Assembly: GCA_024709485.1 (NCBI GenBank) | Contig: JANJWO010000036.1 | Coordinates: forward strand, 62,001-126,000 | DNA: 64,000 bases | From: Hydrogenophilaceae bacterium | GTDB lineage: Bacteria; Pseudomonadota; Gammaproteobacteria; Burkholderiales; Thiobacillaceae | Direction of reading: 5' to 3' | Part shown: one piece after another, positions 47,773-55,245 of the stretch | Layout: every line of letters begins with the position of its first letter | Numbering within the stretch: position 1 is the stretch's first letter | Program-made: the position numbers and the translations under genes | Notes under the pieces: generated by a model | Told to the model about the DNA's origin: nothing | The model's input: the letters and a program-made list of their open reading frames with translations, nothing else | Databases searched by the model: none

Positions 47773-48212
47773 TTCAGTACCTCATCCATCAGAGTTGAAA
47801 AACCCGCTTTTGGCCTCTCCCCGATACCTCTATGCATAGATGAAGTTGGCGCAGTTGAATTAAGAAATACTTATGGCGGTTTGCCGGGCATGGCGGCAAG
47901 CAAAAATCACGGAGCGGGGAAATGCACGAGCTTGCCTCGGGCGCGCCATCCGGATGACAATCCGCCGAGGGCCATAAGCGCGCATCGTGTTGCGCTCACG
48001 GCTGCCCCGCCGGCCCGCGCGAGCGGGCGGGCAAAACCACGCCCCCTCTGCGGCAGGGAGCAGCGGCCCCCTTCGGCGGCGTGCGAAAAAACCGGAACTT
48101 TTTTTGCACTGGCCCGTTTAATGCTGAGCGGAAGAGGTTTTATCACCCCCAGGCACTAGCCAGACGTGGGAAGGTTTGCCCAGAACAGGGCCTTAAATGA
48201 GCAGCGTGCCGG
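47773..48212. other. Gene-free regulatory stretch upstream of the sigma-factor operon
   Basis: This 440-base region holds no supported gene. It contains the divergent upstream region of the SnoaL-like gene, a GC-rich patch with the small inverted repeat GCCCGC-gcga-GCGGGC around 48014-48030, and the ECF-type promoter at 48094-48121. The leader from that promoter to the sigma-factor start is about 90 bases. Confidence 0.6.
48094..48121 (+). promoter_or_regulatory. ECF-sigma-type promoter before the sigma-factor gene
   Basis: GGAAC (48094-48098), a 16-base spacer and CGTTTAA (48115-48121) form a -35/-10 pair of the type used by ECF sigma factors. It is preceded by CGAAAAAACC and followed by a T-run in the spacer. 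The same arrangement with identical spacing is found before the porin-sox genes at 49893-49920. Confidence 0.78.
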
Positions 48213-48785
48213 ATGAATCATAGCGAATCTTGCTGCAACTGGATGCAGTTGCAGGATCACGAGTGCGTCGCGCTGTTCCAGGACGGTGAGCAGGATGTTT
48301 TTGCGGAACTGGTGCGCCGTTACCAGAACCGCATTTTCCGTTTCCTCCTGCGCATGACGGGTTGTCGCGAAGACGCCCTGGAGCTGACCCAGGACACGAT
48401 GATGAAGGCGCTTCGTGCGCTTTCCAGTTGGCGGCCGGACACCGCTTTTTCCACCTGGCTGTTCCGCATCGCCAACAATACCGCCACCGACCGGCTGCGG
48501 CGCAAGAAGGTGGTCAAGTACATCCCGCTGGACGAGCACATGGATTTTCCCGATCCGGCGGCGGGGCCGGAAGAGGCGCTGCAATCCGCGCAACGCACCC
48601 GCATCCTCGACGCGGCGTTGCAGCGGCTGCAGAAAGACTACCGTGAGGTGCTGCTGCTGCGGGAAATCGAGGAAATGTCGTATGCCGAGATCGGCGAAGT
48701 GCTCGGATTGCGCGAGGGGACGGTCAAATCCCGCATCGCGCGGGCAAGACAGGCTCTCCTGGATGTCTGTAGAGGCAGGCTCTGA
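48213..48785 (+). CDS. ECF-family RNA polymerase sigma factor
   Basis: This 190-residue protein has region 2 (FAELVRRYQNRIFRFLLRMT, then ELTQDTMMKALRALSSWRPD and AFSTWLFRIANNTATDRLRR). Region 4 follows (LQKDYREVLLLREIEEMSYA, then IGEVLGLREGTVKSRIARAR), with no region 3, which defines an ECF sigma factor. It directs polymerase to GGAAC-type promoters, and one lies just upstream, suggesting autoregulation. An alternative ATG at 48243 would give a shorter but complete protein. Downstream are an anti-sigma gene and a sensor gene. Confidence 0.93.
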   Translation: MNHSESCCNWMQLQDHECVALFQDGEQDVFAELVRRYQNRIFRFLLRMTGCREDALELTQDTMMKALRALSSWRPDTAFSTWLFRIANNTATDRLRRKKVVKYIPLDEHMDFPDPAAGPEEALQSAQRTRILDAALQRLQKDYREVLLLREIEEMSYAEIGEVLGLREGTVKSRIARARQALLDVCRGRL

Positions 48786-48824
48786 AGCCGATCACACGGA
48801 ATTTGAAAATCGAGAGGTAGCGAT

Positions 48825-49274
48825 ATGAATAGGCACTGTAGCAGTAACGAGGCGTTGTCCGCCTACCTGGACGGTGAACTGGGCGGGAATCGCCGCGCGG
48901 AATTCGAGAGACACTTGGCGGCTTGCGCCCTCTGCCAGGAGGCACTGCATAATTTTCAGTGTCTGCGGGCGTGCTTCCAGTCCCTGCCGCACCAGGAAAT
49001 AGGCTACGACCTGGCCCCCGCGCTGCTGGCCGGGGCGAAGCCCAGGACCGCACCGACCTGGCGGCACCGCTGCAGCCTGTGGCAATTGCTGCCGACCTCC
49101 TTCGCGGCCGCAGCCACGATTTCGCTGGGCATCTTCCTGGGAACCAGCCTGGTCGGCACGCCCGATGCCGGCGCGGCGACCCCGCCCCCGTCCCTGGCCA
49201 TGTTCGACCTTCTCCCGCCAGGCAGCGTATGCGTTGGCTCCTTTGCGGGCTGCTACCCGGAGGGAAAAATCTGA
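48825..49274 (+). CDS. Zinc-finger anti-sigma factor, membrane-anchored
   Basis: This 149-residue protein has an N-terminal zf-HC2 anti-sigma domain with the signature RHLAACALCQEAL (H-x3-C-x2-C), preceded by LSAYLDGELGGNRRAEFERH. One membrane span follows at about residues 90-110 (TSFAAAATISLGIFLGTSLV), with a short periplasmic tail containing two Cys. It should hold the sigma factor at the membrane. Its stop overlaps the next start by one base. Confidence 0.88.
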   Translation: MNRHCSSNEALSAYLDGELGGNRRAEFERHLAACALCQEALHNFQCLRACFQSLPHQEIGYDLAPALLAGAKPRTAPTWRHRCSLWQLLPTSFAAAATISLGIFLGTSLVGTPDAGAATPPPSLAMFDLLPPGSVCVGSFAGCYPEGKI

Positions 49275-49744
49275 TGAAACGTCATTGGCTCTATCTACTC
49301 CTGACCCTTTCCCTCCTCCTCAACGTGGGCGTGCTCGGCGCCGTGGGCTACCGGACGTGGCAAAACGGCAACGTCTCCGGCGCGCAGGGCGAGGCCAAGC
49401 CCGACCAGCTGGCGCAGCGCCTCAATCTCAGCGAGGAACAGCGCCGGCAATGGCGGCAGAAAGAGGAAAGATTCCTGCGGGAAATGCAGGTCGACTGGGA
49501 ACAAGTCCGCCTCCACCGCGAAAACATGATCCGCCAGATCTTCTCGCCGCAACCGGACATGGCGGCGATCGAAACCGCGCGTGCGGCAATTTGCCGCATC
49601 CAGGAAAAACAGCAGCGCCATGTCATTGCGCAGCTGATGGAAGAGCAGCGCATGCTCGATGCGCAACAGCGGGAGACCCTCGCCGGGCTGCTGATCCAGC
49701 AAAGGCCCGCCGGCTCGCTCGAAGAGCACCTGCACCGCCACTGA
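49274..49744 (+). CDS. Periplasmic metal/stress sensor of the CnrX/ZraP (Metal_resist) type
   Basis: This 156-residue protein has an N-terminal anchor (WLYLLLTLSLLLNVGVLGAV) and a helical periplasmic domain with QRLNLSEEQRRQWRQKEERF and a Gln/Glu-rich antiparallel helix pair. This is typical of the CnrX, NccX and ZraP/CpxP group. In the Cnr system the sensor, anti-sigma and sigma proteins form one regulatory unit; here sigma, anti-sigma and sensor genes are consecutive and coupled. The metal or redox signal is unknown; the C-terminus EEHLHRH offers His ligands. Confidence 0.78.
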   Translation: MKRHWLYLLLTLSLLLNVGVLGAVGYRTWQNGNVSGAQGEAKPDQLAQRLNLSEEQRRQWRQKEERFLREMQVDWEQVRLHRENMIRQIFSPQPDMAAIETARAAICRIQEKQQRHVIAQLMEEQRMLDAQQRETLAGLLIQQRPAGSLEEHLHRH

Positions 49745-49892
49745 GCCCCGGGGTGCGCGCCACGCTCCGCCGTGGCGCCCGTGCCCGTCTCCCCGCCGTC
49801 CCACCGCACGCAACCGTCGCCGATTTGCGCTTGCGCAAACGGTCATCGGCTTCCGCGACACCGCAAAAATTTTTCGCTTCCCGAAAAAAACC

Positions 49893-49920
49893 GGAACATT
49901 TTTCCCGCTCCTCCGTTTAA
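49893..49920 (+). promoter_or_regulatory. ECF-sigma-type promoter before the porin-sox operon
   Basis: GGAAC (49893-49897), a 16-base spacer and CGTTTAA (49914-49920) repeat the promoter found before the sigma-factor gene, including the upstream CGAAAAAA-ACC context and a T-rich spacer start. The leader to the porin ATG is about 100 bases. The remainder of the 277-base gap holds no gene. Confidence 0.8.
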
Positions 49921-50021
49921 GCAGTTGAAGAGCTTGATGTCTTCTGATCCGCCGTAACCTCCCTCGCGCGTGGCGGCGACATCAGTGTCTTCTTCGCCAA
50001 CAACTATATGAGGAGAACGGA

Positions 50022-51515
50022 ATGTCTACCAACAAGCTGAGCCTTGCCGCGGCCTGCGCCGCGGTCGGGCTTACGGCCGCGGGTTCAAGCCAGGCCGCCA
50101 ACTGGGTGATGATGTACGGAACCGAGCCCGCCACCAGCACACACCGCCTGCTCGGGGCGGTGCAGCTTAGCTACGAAAACAACTTCGGCTGCACCGAGCC
50201 GGACGGCCTGAAGGGCGCCGCGGCCGTCAACAACGGCGGGGTGGTGAACAACTGCCGCGTCGGGCCGGAGCTGAGGGACAGCGAAAGCGGTCTTTACCTG
50301 CAAAACCTGATGCTGGGCGCGCGCGGCAACCTGATCCCCGAGCGCATCAACTACTTCATTGCCGCCAACGCCGGCGAGAACGTCGCCAACTACAAGCCCT
50401 ACAAGACCGACCGCGAACACCTCGCGAGCGTGACCGACGCCAGCCTCTCCTTCCACTACATCCCCGGCGTGCGGGTGCGCGCGGGCCTGCTGCGCAAGCC
50501 CGGTCCGGAGGAGCTGTACCAGGGGCTGGAAGCGACCGACTACGTCTTCCTCACCGATTTCACGCAGCGGGTGCAGATCGAGCGCTTCATCAAGGGCAAC
50601 GCCAAGAGCACCAACGCGATCCCCGGCCAGGGCTATGGCTACCAGGGCACCTTGAACGGCAAGGGCATAGGCAGCGGCGTGGGCGACATCACCGGCAACG
50701 TGTCCACATACGGCTACGACGCCGACGCCGGGCGCGACTGGGGCATCCAGCTCTTCGACGCGTTCAAGCGCGACAAGTGGACCCACACCTACTCGGTGAT
50801 GTTCGGCAACGGCAACGGCATCCACCATTCCGACAACAACAGCGAGAAGGACCTCAACCTCTACTGGTCGTCCGAGTACGACCTGCCCGGCGGCCAGGGG
50901 CCGCTCAAGCACGGCATCAAGCTCTACGGCTATCACCAGCAGGGCGTGCGCAACTTCATCATCGACGCCGACGGCACCAAAAGCCGGGATTTCGACAGGA
51001 TCCGCTACGGCATCGGCGCCAAGGCGATCGGCTACCTGTTCGGCGAGGAGCGCGGCAAGCATCGCCTGGCGTTCGAGTTGATGTTCGCCGAAGGCATGAT
51101 CAACTACACCCCCACCGCCAACATGGCGGAGGCCACCTACGGCGGCCTCGTCCAGTTCGCGGCCGAACGCGACAACAAGGCCAAGGGCATGAGCTTCGAC
51201 TACGGCTACTACCTCGACAAGCACTGGCAGTTCGACGCCCGCTACTCGCGCAACGACCTGCTTTACGAGCAGGCCGACACCGCCTACTGGACCGATTCCG
51301 ACTACCGCGTCCTGGAATACCTCACCCTGGGGGTGAACTACCACTTCACGCCCAAGGCCCGGCTCACCTTCAACTACGAGTTCCGCCATGCCGAAGCGCA
51401 GAACCCCGTGCGCAACACGAACGGCACCGTCAACACCAACGCCACCATCAATGCCAACCAGATCACCGGCTCGGTGGGCGATCGCGTCGGCCTGAGGCTC
51501 ACGTACAGCTTCTAG
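50022..51515 (+). CDS. Outer-membrane porin-like protein
   Basis: This 497-residue protein has a signal peptide (cleavage near SSQAAN) and alternating amphipathic beta strands. It ends in Phe (LRLTYSF), the usual signal for beta-barrel assembly in the outer membrane. Segments such as YWSSEYDLPGGQGPLKHGIK and SFDYGYYLDKHWQFDARYSR fit a phosphate/short-chain-anion type barrel, but I cannot name the family. A GGAGAACGG ribosome-binding site precedes it. Being first after the ECF promoter and directly before soxX, it may admit sulfur anions or hold a cytochrome; both are inference. Confidence 0.7.
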   Translation: MSTNKLSLAAACAAVGLTAAGSSQAANWVMMYGTEPATSTHRLLGAVQLSYENNFGCTEPDGLKGAAAVNNGGVVNNCRVGPELRDSESGLYLQNLMLGARGNLIPERINYFIAANAGENVANYKPYKTDREHLASVTDASLSFHYIPGVRVRAGLLRKPGPEELYQGLEATDYVFLTDFTQRVQIERFIKGNAKSTNAIPGQGYGYQGTLNGKGIGSGVGDITGNVSTYGYDADAGRDWGIQLFDAFKRDKWTHTYSVMFGNGNGIHHSDNNSEKDLNLYWSSEYDLPGGQGPLKHGIKLYGYHQQGVRNFIIDADGTKSRDFDRIRYGIGAKAIGYLFGEERGKHRLAFELMFAEGMINYTPTANMAEATYGGLVQFAAERDNKAKGMSFDYGYYLDKHWQFDARYSRNDLLYEQADTAYWTDSDYRVLEYLTLGVNYHFTPKARLTFNYEFRHAEAQNPVRNTNGTVNTNATINANQITGSVGDRVGLRLTYSF

Positions 51516-51549
51516 CCCCATGCACGAACTCACGGAAAGAGGAATGTTC

Positions 51550-52026
51550 ATGAAATCGATTTTTGAAAAAGGCCGGGCCGTTGCGCTGCTGCTCGCGGCG
51601 GCCGCGCTCGCCGGTTGCGCAGGCCAGCAAGCCGCGGGCCCGGCAAAAGCATCGGATTTTTCGGAGTGGCCCTGCCTGAGCAGTTCCCTGCCGTGCGGCA
51701 AGCTCGCCACCCGCAAGCCGGTCCAGCAGGCGCTCGCCGGCCCGCTCAACGGCGACCCGGCCCGCGGCAAGGCGCTTGCCAACGAGCGCAGCAAGGGCAA
51801 CTGCGTCGCCTGCCACCTGCTGCAGGGCGCGGAACAGCCCGGCTCCAAGGGCCCGGACCTGCGCAGCTACGGCAGCTGGGCCAGAAGCGACGCGGAAACC
51901 TACGCCCTGGTTTACGACATGCGCTCGCGCAACCCGGACACCGTCATGCCGCCGGCCGGGACCAACCAAATCTTGACTGATCAGGAGCTGCGCGATGTGG
52001 TCGCCTTCCTGCAGTCCTCGAAGTAA
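51550..52026 (+). CDS. soxX: Cytochrome c SoxX, lipoprotein form
   Basis: SoxX pairs with SoxA to join thiosulfate oxidatively to SoxY. The heme site is NCVACH (Cys85, Cys88, His89) and the distal ligand Met133 is in DTVMPPAG. The ATG at 51550 is chosen because AGAGGA lies six bases upstream. It gives a lipoprotein signal with lipobox LAGC (Cys23), so this SoxX is probably membrane-anchored. The family segment WPCLSSSLPCGKLATRKP with two Cys precedes the heme domain. The length is 158 residues. Confidence 0.85.
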   Translation: MKSIFEKGRAVALLLAAAALAGCAGQQAAGPAKASDFSEWPCLSSSLPCGKLATRKPVQQALAGPLNGDPARGKALANERSKGNCVACHLLQGAEQPGSKGPDLRSYGSWARSDAETYALVYDMRSRNPDTVMPPAGTNQILTDQELRDVVAFLQSSK

Positions 52027-52039
52027 AGGAGCCCGGACT

Positions 52040-52963
52040 ATGGCTGAAAAACATTTCTCACTGAGCGCGCTTGCCCTGGTGGCACTCGTCGTGACAGCGA
52101 ACGGCCAGGCGGCCGATGCCGAGGCATACCGGGAATTCTATCCGCACGTTGCCATCGACCCGGCGCGGGGAGTCGCCGGCGGCGCCGACGCCGAATTCGG
52201 CGCCACCCTGCAATACTGGCAGGACGAGCAGGCGCTCGAGCAAAACAAGGGCTTCATCGGTCAGGTGGACCAGGAGTGGAAGCTCAACTGGAAATTCATG
52301 GATCTCGATCGCTCCGACGACATGCACCCGGGATACCTGGCGCTGGAGAAGGCAGAAAAGCTTTTCAAATTCTGGGTCAAGCGCGAGCCTGAATTCCGCG
52401 CCTGCCTCGGCGAGGGCAAAACCGACCTCACCGGCCTGGCCGCTGGCTATCCCAAGTACGACCCCAAGCTGAAGAAGATCATGACGGTCGAAAGCCGCGT
52501 GGAGCACTGCGCCCAGACCGCCTTGTGGGAGAACTTCAGGCAGGGCACGCCGGAAAACAATCTGATCTCGCTTTATTTCAAGTCGCTTTCCGCCACGGCG
52601 CCGATCAAGGTGGACACGAATTCCCCCGAAATCATGGCGTCCTACAAGCGCGGCGAGAAGCTGTTCTACACCAAGGTCGGCCAGTACAACTTCTCCTGCG
52701 CCTCCTGCCACACGTCGAGCGGCCTGCTCGGCCAGCGCTTCCGCGGCCAGGTGCCGACCTCGCCGTTCGCGGACGCGGCCCACTTCCCCACCTATCGCAT
52801 GAACCTCGGCGACATCGAATCGCTGCAGCAGCGCTTCATGCGCTGCAACCTGCAGGCGCGCACCAAGGGGCTGCCGCCCGGCAATCCGGATTACACCGAT
52901 CTCGAAGTGTTCTACACCGTGCTTTCCAACGGCTATCCGGTTTCCGTGCCTTCCGCACGGTGA
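52040..52963 (+). CDS. soxA: Sulfur-oxidation cytochrome SoxA, monoheme
   Basis: SoxA (307 residues) is the catalytic diheme or monoheme cytochrome of SoxAX. It has a signal peptide and one heme site CASCH (Cys220, Cys223, His224). The active-site Cys269 in RFMRCNLQARTKGL is the persulfide heme ligand. The N-terminal domain keeps Cys122 and Cys157 but lacks a CXXCH, as in monoheme SoxA, where they form a disulfide. The ATG at 52040 begins 13 bases after the soxX stop. Confidence 0.92.
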   Translation: MAEKHFSLSALALVALVVTANGQAADAEAYREFYPHVAIDPARGVAGGADAEFGATLQYWQDEQALEQNKGFIGQVDQEWKLNWKFMDLDRSDDMHPGYLALEKAEKLFKFWVKREPEFRACLGEGKTDLTGLAAGYPKYDPKLKKIMTVESRVEHCAQTALWENFRQGTPENNLISLYFKSLSATAPIKVDTNSPEIMASYKRGEKLFYTKVGQYNFSCASCHTSSGLLGQRFRGQVPTSPFADAAHFPTYRMNLGDIESLQQRFMRCNLQARTKGLPPGNPDYTDLEVFYTVLSNGYPVSVPSAR

Positions 52964-52994
52964 CCTTTTGTCACAACGTCAAACGGAGAATGGT

Positions 52995-53489
52995 ATGAAA
53001 GTAGCAAATGAAATCAACCAAGCGCGCAGGGCCCTGCTGAAGGGCGGGTGCACCGCGGGCGTGCTCGCCCTCGCCGCATCCGCCGGCCTGCTCACGCCGG
53101 GCCGCGTCCTGGCCGCGCCGTGGAACAAGGGCGCCTTTGAAGCCAAGAGCATCCCCGATGCGCTCAAGGGCCTGGGCGCCGGCGGCAGCGCCGCCACCAG
53201 CGCGGACATCGCGATCAAGGCCCCCGACATCGCCGAAAACGGCGCCGTGGTCCCGGTCGAGGTCACCAGCCAGATTGCCGACACCCAGGCGATCATCATC
53301 CTTTCGGAGAAGAACCCGCTGCCGCTGCTGGCAAATTTCGACTTCACCGAGGGAAGCGCACAGGGCTACGTCTCCACCCGCATCAAGCTGGGACAGACCT
53401 CGCAGGTGCGCGTGGTCGTCAAGGCCGGCGGCAAATACTACAGCGCGGCCAAGGAAATCAAAGTCACCATCGGCGGCTGCGGCGGCTGA
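52995..53489 (+). CDS. soxY: Sulfur carrier protein SoxY
   Basis: SoxY carries the growing sulfur chain on the Cys of its C-terminal swinging arm. The 164-residue precursor ends GGCGG (Cys162), the diagnostic SoxY end. The N-terminus INQARRALLKGGCTAGVLAL has a twin-arginine export signal. The beta-sandwich core ADIAIKAPDIAENGAVVPVE is typical. The ATG at 52995 follows GGAG by six bases. It works with SoxZ, encoded 46 bases downstream. Confidence 0.93.
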   Translation: MKVANEINQARRALLKGGCTAGVLALAASAGLLTPGRVLAAPWNKGAFEAKSIPDALKGLGAGGSAATSADIAIKAPDIAENGAVVPVEVTSQIADTQAIIILSEKNPLPLLANFDFTEGSAQGYVSTRIKLGQTSQVRVVVKAGGKYYSAAKEIKVTIGGCGG

Positions 53490-53535
53490 ACCTCTTTTTG
53501 ATCGAATTTTTGCATTTCTAAGGAAAGGAACGAAC

Positions 53536-53850
53536 ATGGCAGAACCGATGAAAGTCCGCGCGAAGCTCGCCGGAGACGTGCTGGACGTCAAGATCCTGAT
53601 CAGCCACACGATGGAGACCGGCCAGCGCAAGGATGCGAAAAGCGGCCAGGTGGTGCCCGCCCATTTCATCCAGAACGTCACCGTCGACCTGAACGGCAAG
53701 ACGGCGGTTGCGGCGCAATGGGGCGCGGCGATCTCGAAGGATCCCTTCCTCGGCCTGAAACTGAAGGGCGCCAAGGCCGGCGACACCGTGACGGTGAACT
53801 GGGAAGACAACAAGGGCGGAAAGGGTAGTGGCGCGACCACAATTACCTGA
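53536..53850 (+). CDS. soxZ: SoxYZ complex protein SoxZ
   Basis: SoxZ is the 104-residue partner of SoxY in the periplasmic sulfur-carrier complex; it has no signal peptide and is exported with SoxY. The N-terminus MKVRAKLAGDVLDVKILISH and the central AHFIQNVTVDLNGKTAV match the family. The ATG follows an AAGGAA by a few bases. It directly follows soxY. Confidence 0.93.
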   Translation: MAEPMKVRAKLAGDVLDVKILISHTMETGQRKDAKSGQVVPAHFIQNVTVDLNGKTAVAAQWGAAISKDPFLGLKLKGAKAGDTVTVNWEDNKGGKGSGATTIT

Positions 53851-53864
53851 GCGTTTTCCGGCAG

Positions 53865-53892
53865 CCCCGGCGCGCAAGCATGGCGCGCGGGG
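53865..53892 (+). terminator. GC-rich hairpin after soxZ
   Basis: CCCCGGCGCGC and GGCGCGCGGGG form a ten-pair stem with a bulged G and a seven-base loop, 14 bases after the soxZ stop. There is no following T-run, so it may be an RNA-stabilising or processing hairpin between soxZ and the cytochrome gene rather than a true terminator. Confidence 0.4.
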
Positions 53893-53943
53893 CGCATGCC
53901 GCCGGACGCGTTGGCAAACAATCATCAATTTCGGAGTAGATTC

Positions 53944-54411
53944 ATGAAGGTAAATTTCAAGGCGGTGTGTCTCGGTCTGGCGATGGGCCTGGCCACGGCA
54001 GGAGCAGTGGCCGACATCGGCAAGGACGATCGGCTCGATGTGGTACTGGAACCCGATGAGCGGCATCTCGTGCTGTTCGAGATGCGCAGCTTCCTCCAGG
54101 CCCTCCAGGGCATAACCGAGGCGCTGACGCGGGAGGACATGCAGACCGTGGCCAACCTGGCGCGCACCATGGGCAGCGGAGCCGCAAACCAAATTCCGCC
54201 CCAAACCACGGCCAAGCTGCCGGAAACCTTCCAGATGCTGGCCGGCACCGTGCACACGACCTTCGACGTCATCGCCCTCGACGCGGAAAGCCTGGGGGAC
54301 CCCCTGCATACCATCCGGCAGGTGAGCACGATGATGCAGACCTGCAATGCCTGCCACGGCATCTATCAGGTCAAGGTCGGCAGCGAACCCTTCCCGCGTC
54401 TGAAGCAGTAA
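53944..54411 (+). CDS. Cytochrome c'-type periplasmic protein
   Basis: This 155-residue protein has a signal peptide (CLGLAMGLATAGAVA) and is helical. A single heme-binding CNACH (Cys134, Cys137, His138) lies near the C-terminus, the layout of four-helix-bundle cytochromes c'. It lies 93 bases after soxZ on the same strand. It could accept electrons from SoxAX or bind nitric oxide or sulfide; the sequence does not decide. The ATG at 53944 follows GGAG by six bases. Confidence 0.75.
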   Translation: MKVNFKAVCLGLAMGLATAGAVADIGKDDRLDVVLEPDERHLVLFEMRSFLQALQGITEALTREDMQTVANLARTMGSGAANQIPPQTTAKLPETFQMLAGTVHTTFDVIALDAESLGDPLHTIRQVSTMMQTCNACHGIYQVKVGSEPFPRLKQ

Positions 54412-54661
54412 GCTCATGAAGCCGGAGCCGACGAGCTTCATGCTTCCGGAAAGGCGCCGCCCATCGCGGGAGCCGCCCTTCCGGAGCAAACCAGATTGCA
54501 TGGCGGGCGCCGCCATCGAAGCATCGCACGCGTCCAGCGCCGCGCCCGAACCGGAACCTTCCAGGCTGCCCACGGTCAGCCTGGACAAGCCCCCGGCCAG
54601 CGCCGGGGCCAAACCGGCCGCCAAAAATGGCCAGAACACAAACCCACAACGGAATGAAAAA

Positions 54662-55144
54662 ATGAGAACCATCCTGCTTTCACTGTCTGCCGCCATGCTG
54701 GCTTTCCCCTTGATGACGCAAGCCGCCGCCCCTGTCCACCACGATCACGGCGACGGGGCCGCGCCCGCAATCGAACTCAACGCCGGCAAGAAGTGGGCCA
54801 CCGACGACGCCTTGCGCCAGGGCATGAGCGCGATAAGGACACTTGCCGCCAAAGCGCTGCCGGACGCGCACGCCGGCAAGCTCAAGCCGGCCGCCTACGA
54901 TGCGCTGGCGAAAGACGTCAATTCGCACATCGCCTATATCGTGGGCAATTGCAAGCTCGACCCCAAGGCCGACGCGCAACTGCACATCATCATCGGCGGC
55001 CTGAGCGAAGGGGTCGATGCGATGCAGGGCAAGCGCGCCGGTCAGGCGCGCGCCAAGGGGCTGGTGGAAATCTCCAACACCCTGAACACCTACGGCGCTT
55101 ATTTCAATCATCCGGGCTGGCAAGCCATCAAGCTGCCGCATTGA
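54662..55144 (+). CDS. Exported helical protein resembling a heme-less cytochrome c'
   Basis: This 160-residue protein has a signal peptide (ending MTQAAAP) and then a His-rich short segment VHHDHGD. A four-helix-like body follows (ALRQGMSAIRTLAAKALPDA, AQLHIIIGGLSEGVDAMQGK). It has no CXXCH, so it should not bind c-type heme. The ATG at 54662 is chosen for its clear signal peptide; the frame is open for another 82 codons upstream but that part is Pro/Ala-rich and does not look coding. A metal role for the His segment is only a guess. Confidence 0.6.
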   Translation: MRTILLSLSAAMLAFPLMTQAAAPVHHDHGDGAAPAIELNAGKKWATDDALRQGMSAIRTLAAKALPDAHAGKLKPAAYDALAKDVNSHIAYIVGNCKLDPKADAQLHIIIGGLSEGVDAMQGKRAGQARAKGLVEISNTLNTYGAYFNHPGWQAIKLPH

Positions 55145-55160
55145 ATCGCCCGCTTCCCCG

Positions 55161-55197
55161 CGCTTGCGGCAGGCCGGAATCCGGCCTGCCGCAAGCG
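55161..55197. terminator. Perfect 17-bp inverted repeat between convergent genes
   Basis: The arms are CGCTTGCGGCAGGCCGG and CCGGCCTGCCGCAAGCG, with a three-base AAT loop. It lies between the stop of the plus-strand exported protein and the stop of the minus-strand aminopeptidase and so can act in both directions. There is no strong T-run on either side. Confidence 0.7.
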
Positions 55198-55245
55198 CCG
55201 CGCGGCCACCCGGCCCCGCGGCACGCTGAGGCCATCAGCGGCGCA

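Noticed and set aside
47995-48070. The GC-rich inverted repeat GCCCGC/GCGGGC as a terminator for the SnoaL-like gene
   Set aside because: It lies upstream of that gene's start and downstream of no gene, so it cannot terminate it.
50085-51848. A 587-codon minus-strand frame opposite the porin and soxX
   Set aside because: The translation is Val/Gly/Asp-rich without features. The plus-strand genes have signal peptides and heme motifs.
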